Source of the DNA: Draconibacterium sp.
GTDB taxonomy: Bacteria; Bacteroidota; Bacteroidia; Bacteroidales; Prolixibacteraceae
Assembly (NCBI GenBank): GCA_011620585.1
Contig: WOYV01000009.1
Location: forward strand, 1 to 37,934
DNA length: 37,934 nucleotides
Direction of reading: 5' to 3'
In this document: positions 17,080 through 25,511 of the stretch, one piece after another
How positions within the stretch are numbered: position 1 is the stretch's first letter
Layout of the letters: every line of letters begins with the position of its first letter
Program-made: the position numbers and the translations under genes
The notes under the pieces: generated by a model
Databases searched by the model: none
The model's input: the letters and a program-made list of their open reading frames with translations, nothing else
Told to the model about the DNA's origin: nothing

Positions 17080-18651
17080 TTAATCTCTTACGTTTTCAAA
17101 CTGAATTTGCTTCTGTTTCTCTTGTATTATGTGCATTCTCAAATCAGGGTTCTCTTCCTGGAAGTCCTCCCGGATATGTCCGCCACGGCTTTCTTCGCGA
17201 AGCAAAGCAGCTGTGGCAATGAGTTTACAGATAGTTGCAGTATTTTTTATTTTTAAAAGGTTGTATTCGTTTTCGTCGGACGAAATACCATCGGCGATTT
17301 CGTTAAACCGTTTCAGCGCTTTCTGAATAGATCCCCCGGTCCGGACAATCCCCAGGTTTTCCGACATTAGCCCGGCCAATTCGTTTTGGTATTGCAGGAA
17401 GGTTTTTTCGTTTTGCGGATTTACGTGAACCGGTTCAGGAAGTTCGATTTCGCTTTCTGAAACCTGCAGATTTGCAGCCTTCTCGCTGGCACGTTTCCCA
17501 AAAACCAAACATTCAAGCAACGAATTGCTAGCCAGCCGGTTGGCGCCCATCACTCCGGTGGAGGCCAATTCGCCACAAACAAATAAGCCCGAAATATTGG
17601 TTTCGGCATCCAGGTTAGTCCGCACTCCGCCCACCATATAATGTGCAGCAGGCGAAACCGGCAGCAGGTCTTCGGTTAGGTCAAGCCCGAATTCCTTTAA
17701 ATGCTGATCGATATTTTTAAAGCGTTTCCTGATCTTTTCTTTATCGAGATGTTTCAGCGACAGGAAAATATATTTTTGTCCCGATTTCTGAATCTGCCTG
17801 AAAATACTGTAAGCTACCACATCGCGCGGAGCCAGTTCGGCCAGCGGATGAATGTCTTTCATAAATCGTTCGCCCTGTTGGTTGAGCAGCCAGGCGCCTT
17901 CTCCACGCACTGCCTCACTTATGAGGTAGGCTTCGCGGCCGGGGATGTAGAGCGCCGAAGGATGGAATTGGATAAATTCGAGATCGGCAATTTGAGCCCC
18001 CGCTTCGTAAGCCAGCGCTATTCCGTCACCTGTAGCAGTGTGTGGGTTGGTCGAGCGTTCAAACAGCCTCGACAGACCACCGGTGGCCAGGATCACTGCT
18101 TTCGATTTAAAAAAAATATTTGTCCCGGAGGTGAAATCGTATGCTTGTACTCCTTGCATTTGTTTGTTTTTCTGAAGGAGTTTTAGTGCTGCCACATATT
18201 CGAAAGCCTGAATATTTTTATGTTGTTTTACCAGGTTGAGTTTGAAACAAGTGAGTTCTTTTCCGGTGGCATCGCCCCCGGCATGTAAAATACGGCGTTT
18301 GGTGTGTCCACCTTCAAGGCCAAGGACAATTTTCCCGTTTTCACGATCAAACTGCATTCCCAGGTCGATCATTTCGAGCACGCGTTCTTTGCCTTCGTTT
18401 ACCAGAATCTCCACCGCGTCGCGATCACAAAGTCCGCGCCCGGTAAGCAATGTATCGCGCAAATGCTGTTCCGGCGAATCTTCGGCAGAAATAGCTGCGG
18501 CAATTCCGCCCTGTGCATAATAAGAATTACTCGTATCGAGTTGCGATTTGGTTACAATCGCTACCGATCCGAATTTTGCAGCATGGTAGGCTGCTGATAA
18601 ACCAGCCAGTCCGCTACCAATTACAAGCGTATCAAATTCAAGTACTTGCAT
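17080..18651 (-). CDS. nadB: L-aspartate oxidase
   Basis: NadB oxidises L-aspartate to iminoaspartate, the first step of de novo NAD synthesis. The 523-residue flavoprotein has the FAD dinucleotide motif VIGSGLAGLSAAYHAA, then SYYAQGGIAAA and the fumarate-reductase-type segments HTKRRILHAGGDATG and EFIQFHPSALY. SEAVRGEGAWLLN and HYMVGGVRTN follow, with the C-terminal helical cap at about 410-523. It leads an unusually compact gene run, with nadC four bases downstream. A TAACTTTG promoter box lies 33 bp upstream. The partner quinolinate synthase gene nadA is not in the window. The start ATG is well placed, only ten residues before the FAD motif. Confidence 0.96.
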   Translation of the reverse strand: MQVLEFDTLVIGSGLAGLSAAYHAAKFGSVAIVTKSQLDTSNSYYAQGGIAAAISAEDSPEQHLRDTLLTGRGLCDRDAVEILVNEGKERVLEMIDLGMQFDRENGKIVLGLEGGHTKRRILHAGGDATGKELTCFKLNLVKQHKNIQAFEYVAALKLLQKNKQMQGVQAYDFTSGTNIFFKSKAVILATGGLSRLFERSTNPHTATGDGIALAYEAGAQIADLEFIQFHPSALYIPGREAYLISEAVRGEGAWLLNQQGERFMKDIHPLAELAPRDVVAYSIFRQIQKSGQKYIFLSLKHLDKEKIRKRFKNIDQHLKEFGLDLTEDLLPVSPAAHYMVGGVRTNLDAETNISGLFVCGELASTGVMGANRLASNSLLECLVFGKRASEKAANLQVSESEIELPEPVHVNPQNEKTFLQYQNELAGLMSENLGIVRTGGSIQKALKRFNEIADGISSDENEYNLLKIKNTATICKLIATAALLREESRGGHIREDFQEENPDLRMHIIQEKQKQIQFENVRD

Positions 18652-18683
18652 GCCAATTTCTAAGCTTCAAATTTAAGAGCCTG

Positions 18684-18691
18684 CAAAGTTA
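18684..18691 (-). promoter_or_regulatory. -7 promoter box of the nadB operon
   Basis: On the minus strand this reads TAACTTTG followed by CAG, an exact TAnnTTTG match, 33 bp upstream of the nadB ATG. The -33 region is not clear. A second match (CAAATTTA on the plus strand, 18668-18675) is closer to the gene but fits less well. Confidence 0.6.
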
Positions 18692-18780
18692 GTATTTCTT
18701 TAATGAAAAGGTGTGATTTTTATTATCAATACGTTTAATCCTGTATTAGGATAACATCAGATGAAAAATTTAATGATTTG

Positions 18781-18832
18781 ACACATGTAAACTGTGTACC
18801 ACCTGACAAATCTAATAGGTGATACTATATCA
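18781..18832. other. Cluster of inverted repeats between tolC-like gene and nadB
   Basis: Three small palindromes follow one another: ACACA/TGTGT (18781-18797), GTACCACCT/AGGTGATAC with one mismatch (18796-18825), and TGATA-CTA-TATCA (18820-18832). They lie 79 bp past the end of the TolC-like gene, when read on the minus strand from nadB, and about 90 bp upstream of the nadB promoter box. They may be an operator region. No T-run typical of a terminator follows. Confidence 0.35.
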
Positions 18833-18911
18833 TAAACTAAAAATCAAAATACAGTTTAGGGAAATATTTTAGCTATTGAATGTAAAAGTTTTAAGTGAAA
18901 GCTGATGTATT

Positions 18912-20276
18912 TTATTGCGCATAACTCATAATGTTTCCCGAAATCTGGAGCAACGAAATTTCAGCAACTTTGGTTAAGTACTGTATTGTTATCAGGCGTT
19001 CTTCTGCGTCAAGCAAGCTTTTTTGAACCTCGCGCAGTTCCAGCCCCGATAAATTACCGAGCTTGTATCGTTCCAATGCAATTTCGAGGTTTTCGCGGGC
19101 TACTTCCAGGTTTTGCTCTTCCAATTTTAGTAACCCCAAATTATTCTGATACGAATTATAAATGGTAAGCAAGTCAGCTCTCACATCTTGTTCTACCTGC
19201 AGATACTGGTATTTTTGAGTTTCGATATTTATTTTGGCATTTGTTTTTTCCAGTTTCCTGGTATTCCCGTCAAAGAGGTCCATTCCTAAGGTTAAACCAT
19301 AGTTTAAGCCATGTACTGTTTGATGACTGACTGTTCCGGTTTCGTACCCATTGTACAAAAAATTATACCCGGTAGATGCGTTTAAATAAGGATAAGCCCG
19401 CGATGCAATAATCTTGTAATCCAATTCCGATATCACCTGGTCTTTTGTTGCTATCAATAAGCTTGTATTGTTGGTCAGGGTCTGGTCAAGCAGGTTGGCG
19501 TATTCCAGTTTGGAGTTAATTTGAATGGCTGTATCCTGCAAAAAAATATTTTGTTCCAGATTTTCAAGCGACAACAGTTTTTTCAACCTAACCTGCGAAG
19601 CAACTATGGCTTCATTTTGGTTGGCAAGCCTCGAACTGTCGGCATTTAAATATACCATTGATTGCAATAACTCCAATTTGGAGGATGCCCCCAACAGGTA
19701 GCGTTCTTCATCAATTCGAACCCTTTCGCGCGAAAGTTCAACCGCATAAACCAGGTTTTTATTCAGGTTTAGTTGTTGCATATATAAATAGTATTCGTCA
19801 ATAATTTTGGCCACCAAATTTTCCATGCTCATTTGGGTGCTGAGTTCGCCCATTTGTTTAAGCTGGTTCAGTTTTTCGTAGGTGGTTTTAACGTTAAATC
19901 CTCTGAAAAGTATTAAGTCGAGATTTACATTTGCCGAGCCCGAAGTGTTGTATATTCCTCTGGAATCGTTCTCTCCGCCGTCGCGTAAAGCCTGGTTGGT
20001 GTTGTTAAGGGCGCCACCGTAACGATTGCTTGTACTGATGTAAGGCAAATATCCTGCATTCCCCAGGGTATAATTATTATCTCCCTGCTGTTCCTGATTT
20101 CTGGCAATTTTTATCGAATAATTTCGCTCTAACCCGGTAAGAATACACCCTTTCAGATCAAATACTTCCTGTGCATTCAAAGTTCCGGGAACGAAAATAA
20201 CCATCCAGGCAAATACGTTGATAGCTCTATTTAACAGATTCGATTTTCTCAATATTAACCGATTCATTCTTGTCAT
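18912..20276 (-). CDS. TolC-family outer-membrane efflux protein
   Basis: This outer-membrane channel completes a tripartite efflux pump. The protein of about 454 residues has a signal sequence ending GTLNAQ. Two long alpha-helical/coiled-coil repeats with internal beta segments follow, as in TolC (OEP domains at about 40-240 and 255-445). The motif ALERYKLGNLSGLELREVQKSLLDAEERL near the C-terminus is a classic OEP signature. The start is uncertain: ATG codons at 20276 and 20267 both precede the signal region, and a longer upstream frame is less likely. Either choice overlaps the pump gene by about 40-50 bp, showing tight coupling. It is the third gene of the adaptor-pump-channel operon. Confidence 0.88.
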   Translation of the reverse strand: MTRMNRLILRKSNLLNRAINVFAWMVIFVPGTLNAQEVFDLKGCILTGLERNYSIKIARNQEQQGDNNYTLGNAGYLPYISTSNRYGGALNNTNQALRDGGENDSRGIYNTSGSANVNLDLILFRGFNVKTTYEKLNQLKQMGELSTQMSMENLVAKIIDEYYLYMQQLNLNKNLVYAVELSRERVRIDEERYLLGASSKLELLQSMVYLNADSSRLANQNEAIVASQVRLKKLLSLENLEQNIFLQDTAIQINSKLEYANLLDQTLTNNTSLLIATKDQVISELDYKIIASRAYPYLNASTGYNFLYNGYETGTVSHQTVHGLNYGLTLGMDLFDGNTRKLEKTNAKINIETQKYQYLQVEQDVRADLLTIYNSYQNNLGLLKLEEQNLEVARENLEIALERYKLGNLSGLELREVQKSLLDAEERLITIQYLTKVAEISLLQISGNIMSYAQ

Positions 20277-23200
20277 TTTTTGATTCGCTTGATATATACA
20301 GATAGATTCCGGGAATAACATACAAAGTCAGGAAAGTGGATAATGTAAGCCCGCCAATAACTGCGATACCCATTGCCACACGGCTCTGTGCCCCTTCTCC
20401 AAGCCCCATCGCCAAAGGAAGAATTCCAAGGATGGTAGATAAACTGGTCATCAGAATGGGGCGGAACCTCGCTGCGGAAGCAAATCGGATGGCATCCTGT
20501 TTTTTCATCCCATTCGATTTTCGCTGGTTGGCAAATTCCACAATTAATATTCCGTTTTTTGATACGAGGCCGATTAACATGATAATTCCGATTTGGCTGA
20601 AAATATTCATGGTGATATTAAAATACCACATAAACAGGAAGGCTCCTGTAAGTGCCAGGGGAACCGTCATCATTACAATAACGGGATCTTTGAAACTTTC
20701 AAACTGGGCTGAAAGAACCAAAAATATTAATACGACTGCCAATAGGAAGGCAAACATTAGGCTTGAAGAACTTTCGGTAAAATCTTTTGAATCGCCAGCC
20801 AGGGCAGTGCGGAAGGAGTCGTCGAGTACATTGGTTGCAATTTTATCCATCTCGGCCAGTCCCTCGCTAATGGTCCTTCCCGGTGCAAGTCCGGCCGAAA
20901 CAGTGGCCGACACAAAACGGTTGTAACGATACAATTGGGGGGGTGCTGTTTCTTCACGCAGGGTTACAAAGTTGTCGAGTTGAATCATTTGACCGGTGTT
21001 GTTGCGGACATACAACGATTTTAGGTCGAGTGGCTTATTTCTGTCTTGTCGGGCAATTTCACCCAGTATCTGGTACTGTTTTCCGTTCATGATAAAATAA
21101 CCAAATCGTTGGCCACTGAGCGCCAGCTGAAGGGTTTGCCCAATATTTTGTGTGGATACCCCGAGTAAATTGGCTTTGTCGCGATCTATTTCAATCTGTA
21201 ATTCGGGCTTGGTAAATTTTAAATCCACATCGGCCATTTCGAATGTTGGGTTATCCTGTACCTGCGACATGAATTCTGGCAAAATATCACGTAATTTTTC
21301 AATATTCGGAGCCTGCAATACATACTGGATTGGCAGCCCGGTGCGCCTGCCACCAAAAGTCGATTGCTGGATAACGCTTGCCCGTGCTTTGGTCATTTTC
21401 CGTAACCGGGCCGAAAGATCGTTTGCAATCTCCTGTTGAGTGCGTTTCCGTTGGGCAGGAGGTACCAGCACTACCCTAACAAAAGCCCTGCTTCCCCTGA
21501 TCATGGTTGTTACTTTATCACGTTCAGGGACGGTGGCCTCAATAAGCGCAGTTACGTCTTCGGCATAAGCCTGGTTAAATTCGTATGTCGAGCCTTCGGG
21601 TGTTGTTATATTAATATTGAGTTGAGACCGGTCTTCAAGCGGGGCCATTTCTGCCGGAATAGTTTTCCATAAAAGAAATATCAGTCCGAATGAAAATATC
21701 AATATAACCAGTGCAAAATATTTTCTTTTCAAAAAGGCGTCCAGTGAATTTTTATAAGCCAGGTTCATCTTAACAAAAAACTTCTCTGACCAATTGTATG
21801 CCCTGCTTCGTTTATGTCTTGATTTTAGGATTTTTGTAGAAAGCATGGGAGTAAGTGTAAGCGCAACAAAAGCCGAAATTCCCACTGCCCCGGCAATTAC
21901 AATACTAAATTCACGGAAAAGCCTGCCGGTCATCCCTTCCAGAAACACGATTGGGAAGAAAACGGCAATCAATGTAATGGTGGTTGCAATAATGGCAAAG
22001 AAAATTTCATTTGCACCTTGCATCCCGGCTTCGAGCGGTTTCATCCCCTGCTCGATTTTTACATATATGTTTTCCATCATTACGATGGCATCGTCAACCA
22101 CCAACCCGATAGAAAGAACAATGGCAAGAAGTGTGAGTACATTTATCGTAAACCCAGCCATATACATGATAAAGAATACCCCGACCAGTGAAACCGGAAT
22201 AACCAAAATAGGCAGGATAGTGGTTCTCCAATCCCGCAGAAAAACAAATATGATTACAACCACCAGCAGAAAGGCAAGGTAAATAGTATCCTCTACTTCT
22301 TTGATCGAGGTTCGGATGTATTGCGTATTGTCAAAGCCTATCTCGATTCCTACATCGTCGGGCAAATCTTTTTTGATGTATTCAAGCCGACTGTAAACTT
22401 CATCGGCAATATCGATATGATTGGCGCCGGGCTGAGGTACGATAACTGTTCCTACCATTGGAATGCCGTTCATTTTCATAATTCCCCGAAGATCCTCAGG
22501 ACCGAGTTCGGCCCGGCCAATATCACGTATACGAATCGACAAATCGCCGGTTTGCCTTAAAATGAGGTTGTTAAATTCTTCGGGAGTTTTCATTAACCCG
22601 AGTGTACGAATCGTAAGTTCGGTGGTGTTTCCTTCTACACTTCCGGCCGGGAGTTCCACGTTTTCCCGAAGGATAGCATTACGAACATCGAGTGGGGTCA
22701 TCTGGTAAGCCGCAAGTTTGGCCGGATCGAGCCAAATTCGCATGGCATAACGTTTTTCTCCCCATATCATAATAGAACTTACTCCAGAAATCGTTTGAAG
22801 TTGTTCCTTGAATGTTAACTCAGCAATTTCTGACAGTTCGAGTAAAGAACGTTTTGGACTTTGTACGGCGATAAACATGATCGGGCTCGCATCGGCATCT
22901 GCTTTTGATACGGTAGGTGGGTCGCAGTCGCGGGGTAAAAAGCGCTGTGCCTGCGAAACCTTATCGCGTACATCGTTTGCAGCTGTTTCCAAATCAACTG
23001 TCAATTCAAATTCCACCGAAATATTACTTCTTCCCTGTCTGCTGGTACTTGTTAGGGTTCGAATTCCGGGAATTCCGTTAATCGACTGTTCGAGAGGTTC
23101 CGTAATTTGGGTTTCAATAACATCGGAGTTGGCCCCCGGATAAGAAGTACTTACCGAAATCAGTGGAGGATCGACACTCGGGAATTCGCGAACACCAAGA

Positions 23201-23292
23201 TAGGTCATTCCAATGATCCCGAACAATAGAATTACCAGCGAGAATACGGTGGCAAGTACCGGGCGCTTTATACTAACGGATGATAAACTCAT
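20227..23292 (-). CDS. RND efflux pump, inner-membrane transporter (AcrB/HAE1 type)
   Basis: This 1021-residue proton-driven antiporter of the hydrophobe/amphiphile exporter type would expel drugs, bile-like compounds or other amphiphiles. The N-terminal helix (SIKRPVLATVFSLVILLFG) and two large periplasmic loops are visible. The proton-relay pair in GLVVDDAIVMMENI (helix 4 region) and the repeat of the six-helix bundle in the second half (GLVSKNGILIVEFANQ) are also clear. The length is typical. The adaptor gene ends 10 bp upstream and the TolC-like gene overlaps its 3' end, so all three are one operon. Substrate range cannot be read from sequence; no local regulator gene is adjacent. Confidence 0.93.
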   Translation of the reverse strand: MSLSSVSIKRPVLATVFSLVILLFGIIGMTYLGVREFPSVDPPLISVSTSYPGANSDVIETQITEPLEQSINGIPGIRTLTSTSRQGRSNISVEFELTVDLETAANDVRDKVSQAQRFLPRDCDPPTVSKADADASPIMFIAVQSPKRSLLELSEIAELTFKEQLQTISGVSSIMIWGEKRYAMRIWLDPAKLAAYQMTPLDVRNAILRENVELPAGSVEGNTTELTIRTLGLMKTPEEFNNLILRQTGDLSIRIRDIGRAELGPEDLRGIMKMNGIPMVGTVIVPQPGANHIDIADEVYSRLEYIKKDLPDDVGIEIGFDNTQYIRTSIKEVEDTIYLAFLLVVVIIFVFLRDWRTTILPILVIPVSLVGVFFIMYMAGFTINVLTLLAIVLSIGLVVDDAIVMMENIYVKIEQGMKPLEAGMQGANEIFFAIIATTITLIAVFFPIVFLEGMTGRLFREFSIVIAGAVGISAFVALTLTPMLSTKILKSRHKRSRAYNWSEKFFVKMNLAYKNSLDAFLKRKYFALVILIFSFGLIFLLWKTIPAEMAPLEDRSQLNINITTPEGSTYEFNQAYAEDVTALIEATVPERDKVTTMIRGSRAFVRVVLVPPAQRKRTQQEIANDLSARLRKMTKARASVIQQSTFGGRRTGLPIQYVLQAPNIEKLRDILPEFMSQVQDNPTFEMADVDLKFTKPELQIEIDRDKANLLGVSTQNIGQTLQLALSGQRFGYFIMNGKQYQILGEIARQDRNKPLDLKSLYVRNNTGQMIQLDNFVTLREETAPPQLYRYNRFVSATVSAGLAPGRTISEGLAEMDKIATNVLDDSFRTALAGDSKDFTESSSSLMFAFLLAVVLIFLVLSAQFESFKDPVIVMMTVPLALTGAFLFMWYFNITMNIFSQIGIIMLIGLVSKNGILIVEFANQRKSNGMKKQDAIRFASAARFRPILMTSLSTILGILPLAMGLGEGAQSRVAMGIAVIGGLTLSTFLTLYVIPGIYLYISSESKNDKNESVNIEKIESVK

Positions 23293-23302
23293 TTTTCAGT
23301 TC

Positions 23303-24406
23303 TTATTGGTTAGTTACCAAAGTGTCCAACTGTACCGGAAGATTTTCACGTAGCTGAAGTATGGCCGACGTGAGCAAGGTATCGCCAAAGTTGAGCCCCT
23401 CTTTAATCTGAATCTGTGATTCGGTACGTAATCCGGTGACCACACTTCTTTGTTCAGCTTTGCCGTTTTTATATATAAATACTTTTTCTCCCGACATTTC
23501 AGCAATCAGCGCCTCGGTAGGGATCGAAACGGCATTTTCAATTTTCGAAAGCTGTGCTTCTACCTTCACCGACCGGCCAGGCTTTAGTTCTTCGTTTTTA
23601 TTCGGATAAAGTGCTCTAACCGTGATAGTACGTGTATTGATATCAACTTTTGGGTCGACTGCATAAACATTGGCATGGTATTTCAAAGCATTGTCAGGGA
23701 ATTCAAAAGTTATTGGGAATCCCGGGGACACTTCGCCTGCGTATTTTTCGTTAACCGAGAATTCGATTTTTAGTGGACTGACTTTTACCAAACGAACGAT
23801 TTTGGTTTGTGTACCTGCAAAAGCTCCTTCACTAATCAGGCGAAGACCAACAATTCCGTCGAAGGGAGCACGAAGTTCTGTTTCGGCAATGCGCGCTTCA
23901 ATTAGCATAATGTCTGCCTGGATCGATTGCAACTCGGTAGCAACCTGGTCGTAACTTTCGCGGCTAATGGCATCGCGGTCGAGGAGTTGTCGTTGCCGGA
24001 ATTCCTTTTCCTCTGACAGTTTTTCCTGGGCCTGAAGTTTTAGTAACTGGGCCTGAAGTGGTTTGTCGTTTATTTTCGCCAGAAGATCGCCTTTTTTTAC
24101 CCGGCTACCTTCCTCGAAAAATAATCCAACTACCTTGCCCGATGTTTCAAAGGCTAGCTCTACTTCTTCGTCGGGTAGCAGCGAACCGGTACTGTATATC
24201 AGCTCGCTCAATTCGTTAGGGACAATAATATAACCACTTGCACTTGTTTTTTGCATTCCTCCCCGCATGCCTCCAGGCCCCGGGGCAGCATTGGTACTAT
24301 TTTGTTTTAAGAGCAAAGGTTTTAGTTTCGGATACAATATAATACCAAGCACTACCAGGATTATTAGTACCGAAAGAGTAAGCCTGAAAGTTATTTTTGA
24401 AGCCAC
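23303..24406 (-). CDS. RND efflux periplasmic adaptor (membrane fusion protein)
   Basis: This adaptor bridges the inner-membrane pump and the outer-membrane channel. The 367-residue protein has an N-terminal membrane anchor (about residues 8-27), then a Gly/Met-rich linker (APGPGGMRGGMQ). The biotinyl-lipoyl-like domain follows (VELAFETSGKVVGLFFEEGSRVKKGDLLAKIND). A helical hairpin (about 115-165), the second lipoyl half (ETELRAPFDGIVGLRLISEGAFA) and beta-barrel and membrane-proximal domains complete it. The listed start is GTG; an in-frame stop lies 18 bp upstream, so it cannot extend much. It is the first gene of the operon, with no convincing promoter box in the 60 bp upstream. Confidence 0.9.
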   Translation of the reverse strand: MASKITFRLTLSVLIILVVLGIILYPKLKPLLLKQNSTNAAPGPGGMRGGMQKTSASGYIIVPNELSELIYSTGSLLPDEEVELAFETSGKVVGLFFEEGSRVKKGDLLAKINDKPLQAQLLKLQAQEKLSEEKEFRQRQLLDRDAISRESYDQVATELQSIQADIMLIEARIAETELRAPFDGIVGLRLISEGAFAGTQTKIVRLVKVSPLKIEFSVNEKYAGEVSPGFPITFEFPDNALKYHANVYAVDPKVDINTRTITVRALYPNKNEELKPGRSVKVEAQLSKIENAVSIPTEALIAEMSGEKVFIYKNGKAEQRSVVTGLRTESQIQIKEGLNFGDTLLTSAILQLRENLPVQLDTLVTNQ

Positions 24407-24767
24407 TTTTGTCAGTTTAAGTTATTTCAATTGCGCGTAAAATTACTATTTATTAGGCAAAACCTTGGACTAACCAACAATCGAAAAGTTACTTGAGGGG
24501 ATTAATTATTTTTTATTTTTTTTTAATGTTTTTTGCCACGAGTCTTAAATCTTCATGGCAATTGTCAGTCTTTGAATTAATTATGCCCAGGATGTTTATG
24601 ATTTATTTAAGGAAGAAATATTACTTTTTACGGGAACCGGGTTTCAAATAGTTGTTAGGAACAAGTAGTAAAAAGTTGTATTTTGCGCCCGCTTTGCAAG
24701 AAAGATATTAGAAATTAAACTTTTACTGACATTGAATGGATATCAGAGTCAGTTAAAACAGAATAAA
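24407..24767. other. Intergenic stretch without recognisable gene
   Basis: This AT-rich DNA lies upstream of the efflux operon. A poly-T/A tract runs near 24500-24530. A bulged hairpin, arms TTTTACTGAC near 24721 and GTCAGTTAAAA near 24749, lies just before the small ORF at 24768. A weak plus-strand promoter-like TATTTTG lies at 24679-24685. No protein family or RNA gene was recognised. Confidence 0.4.
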
Positions 24768-24815
24768 ATGAGTTGGAGAAAAATCACGGAACACTTTAAA
24801 TTCTTGTGGAGTTAA
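24768..24815 (+). CDS. Possible 15-residue leader-like ORF
   Basis: ATG to TAA encodes MSWRKITEHFKFLWS, a basic amphipathic peptide with two Trp. It begins within a hairpin-rich stretch and its last codons enter the left end of the 203-bp inverted-repeat element. No plus-strand gene follows, so a conventional attenuation role is unlikely. It could be the start of a lost gene or chance. There is no proof that it is translated. Confidence 0.15.
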   Translation: MSWRKITEHFKFLWS

Positions 24816-25006
24816 CTATCTCAAAACCTAAGTTCAAGCGGGTGATCTCCTCCAATCGTCGGAGCTTCCCGCTTTCTCTAAGGTTTTGCTTTGAATAAGC
24901 TCTCGACCAAAGGAGGCCATTCTCTCGATAAAACGTCAGCCGAAAACTCAACCCCCTGCAACGAACAACCTTAAATGAATTTTATTTGATAGAGACTGCT
25001 CCACAA
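24804..25006. repeat. 203-bp structured element with terminal inverted repeats
   Basis: The ends carry TTGTGGAG (24804-24811) and CTCCACAA (24999-25006), perfect 8-bp inverted repeats. The flanks CTTTAAATTC (left) and CTTTCAATTA (right) agree at 8 of 10 positions, like an aged target-site duplication. Inside, a long hairpin is built from AAAACCT/AGGTTTT (24823-24829 with 24881-24887) and AAGCGGG/CCCGCTT (24836-24842 with 24868-24874). It also has CTCC/GGAG at the core. Two CTCTCGA direct repeats follow. It could be a MITE-like remnant or a structured RNA gene with paired ends; I do not recognise a known family. Confidence 0.45.
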
Positions 25007-25118
25007 CTTTCAATTACTTTATCGGGAGTTGTAAAACGATAAGCAAAATCACTTTTGTTGGAGCCGCTAAAAAATACAGGAACGATCAATAAAATAAACA
25101 ATACAAATTGTTTTATCG

Positions 25119-25445
25119 TTATTTCGCTGATTTCCAGACACGTTTCTTGTTCTTCTTTTCTTTTTCGCGGAATGCAACTTCCAAATCAATCCCTTTCCGG
25201 TTGGCAATGGCACACACATAAATTAGAATATCGGCGAGCTCATCCCCGATTTCAGTAAAGTTTGAATTGGTATCAACCAGCAATCCTTCCGATTTTCTTA
25301 CTGCTTTAAATAATTCACCCACTTCTTCACCAAGCAGCAAACATTTATCAATAATGGTTTGCGACGAAAAACCGCGCTCCACTTCCAATTCCGAAACATA
25401 TTTTTGAAAGCTGACCAGTGTAGGTCTGTCTTGTAATTCAGGCAT
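25119..25445 (-). CDS. MazG-like nucleotide pyrophosphohydrolase
   Basis: This small protein of 108 residues has the all-alpha NTP pyrophosphohydrolase (MazG-like) fold. The metal-binding motif is split as usual: GEEVGELFKAVRKSEG around residues 44-59 and IGDELADILIYVC around 65-77. Together they give the E-x-x-E and E-x-x-D Mg ligands. Members hydrolyse non-canonical or excess nucleoside triphosphates to monophosphates, although the substrate here is unknown. The ATG at 25445 is preferred over the TTG 18 bp upstream because the conserved region starts only about 10 residues later. The C-terminal Lys/Arg-rich tail (REKEKKNKKRVWKSAK) is notable but short. It stands downstream of the response-regulator gene with 66 bp between and may be co-transcribed. 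Confidence 0.82.
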   Translation of the reverse strand: MPELQDRPTLVSFQKYVSELEVERGFSSQTIIDKCLLLGEEVGELFKAVRKSEGLLVDTNSNFTEIGDELADILIYVCAIANRKGIDLEVAFREKEKKNKKRVWKSAK

Positions 25446-25511
25446 AAAATTGTTTTTCTGCAAGATACAATCAGAAAAGTGGAAATAAAAATATGACGGG
25501 GAAATCTGTTT

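Noticed and set aside
20336-20926. Long open frame on the plus strand opposite the RND pump gene
   Set aside because: It lies antisense to a strongly conserved pump, shows no recognisable family, and is best explained as a codon-usage shadow. The same holds for similar antisense frames at 3571-4101, 17701-18186 and 26490-27014.
24768-24890. Trp-type attenuator (short peptide with Trp codons followed by a hairpin)
   Set aside because: There is no plus-strand biosynthetic gene downstream; the next genes run on the minus strand. The two Trp codons are far apart.
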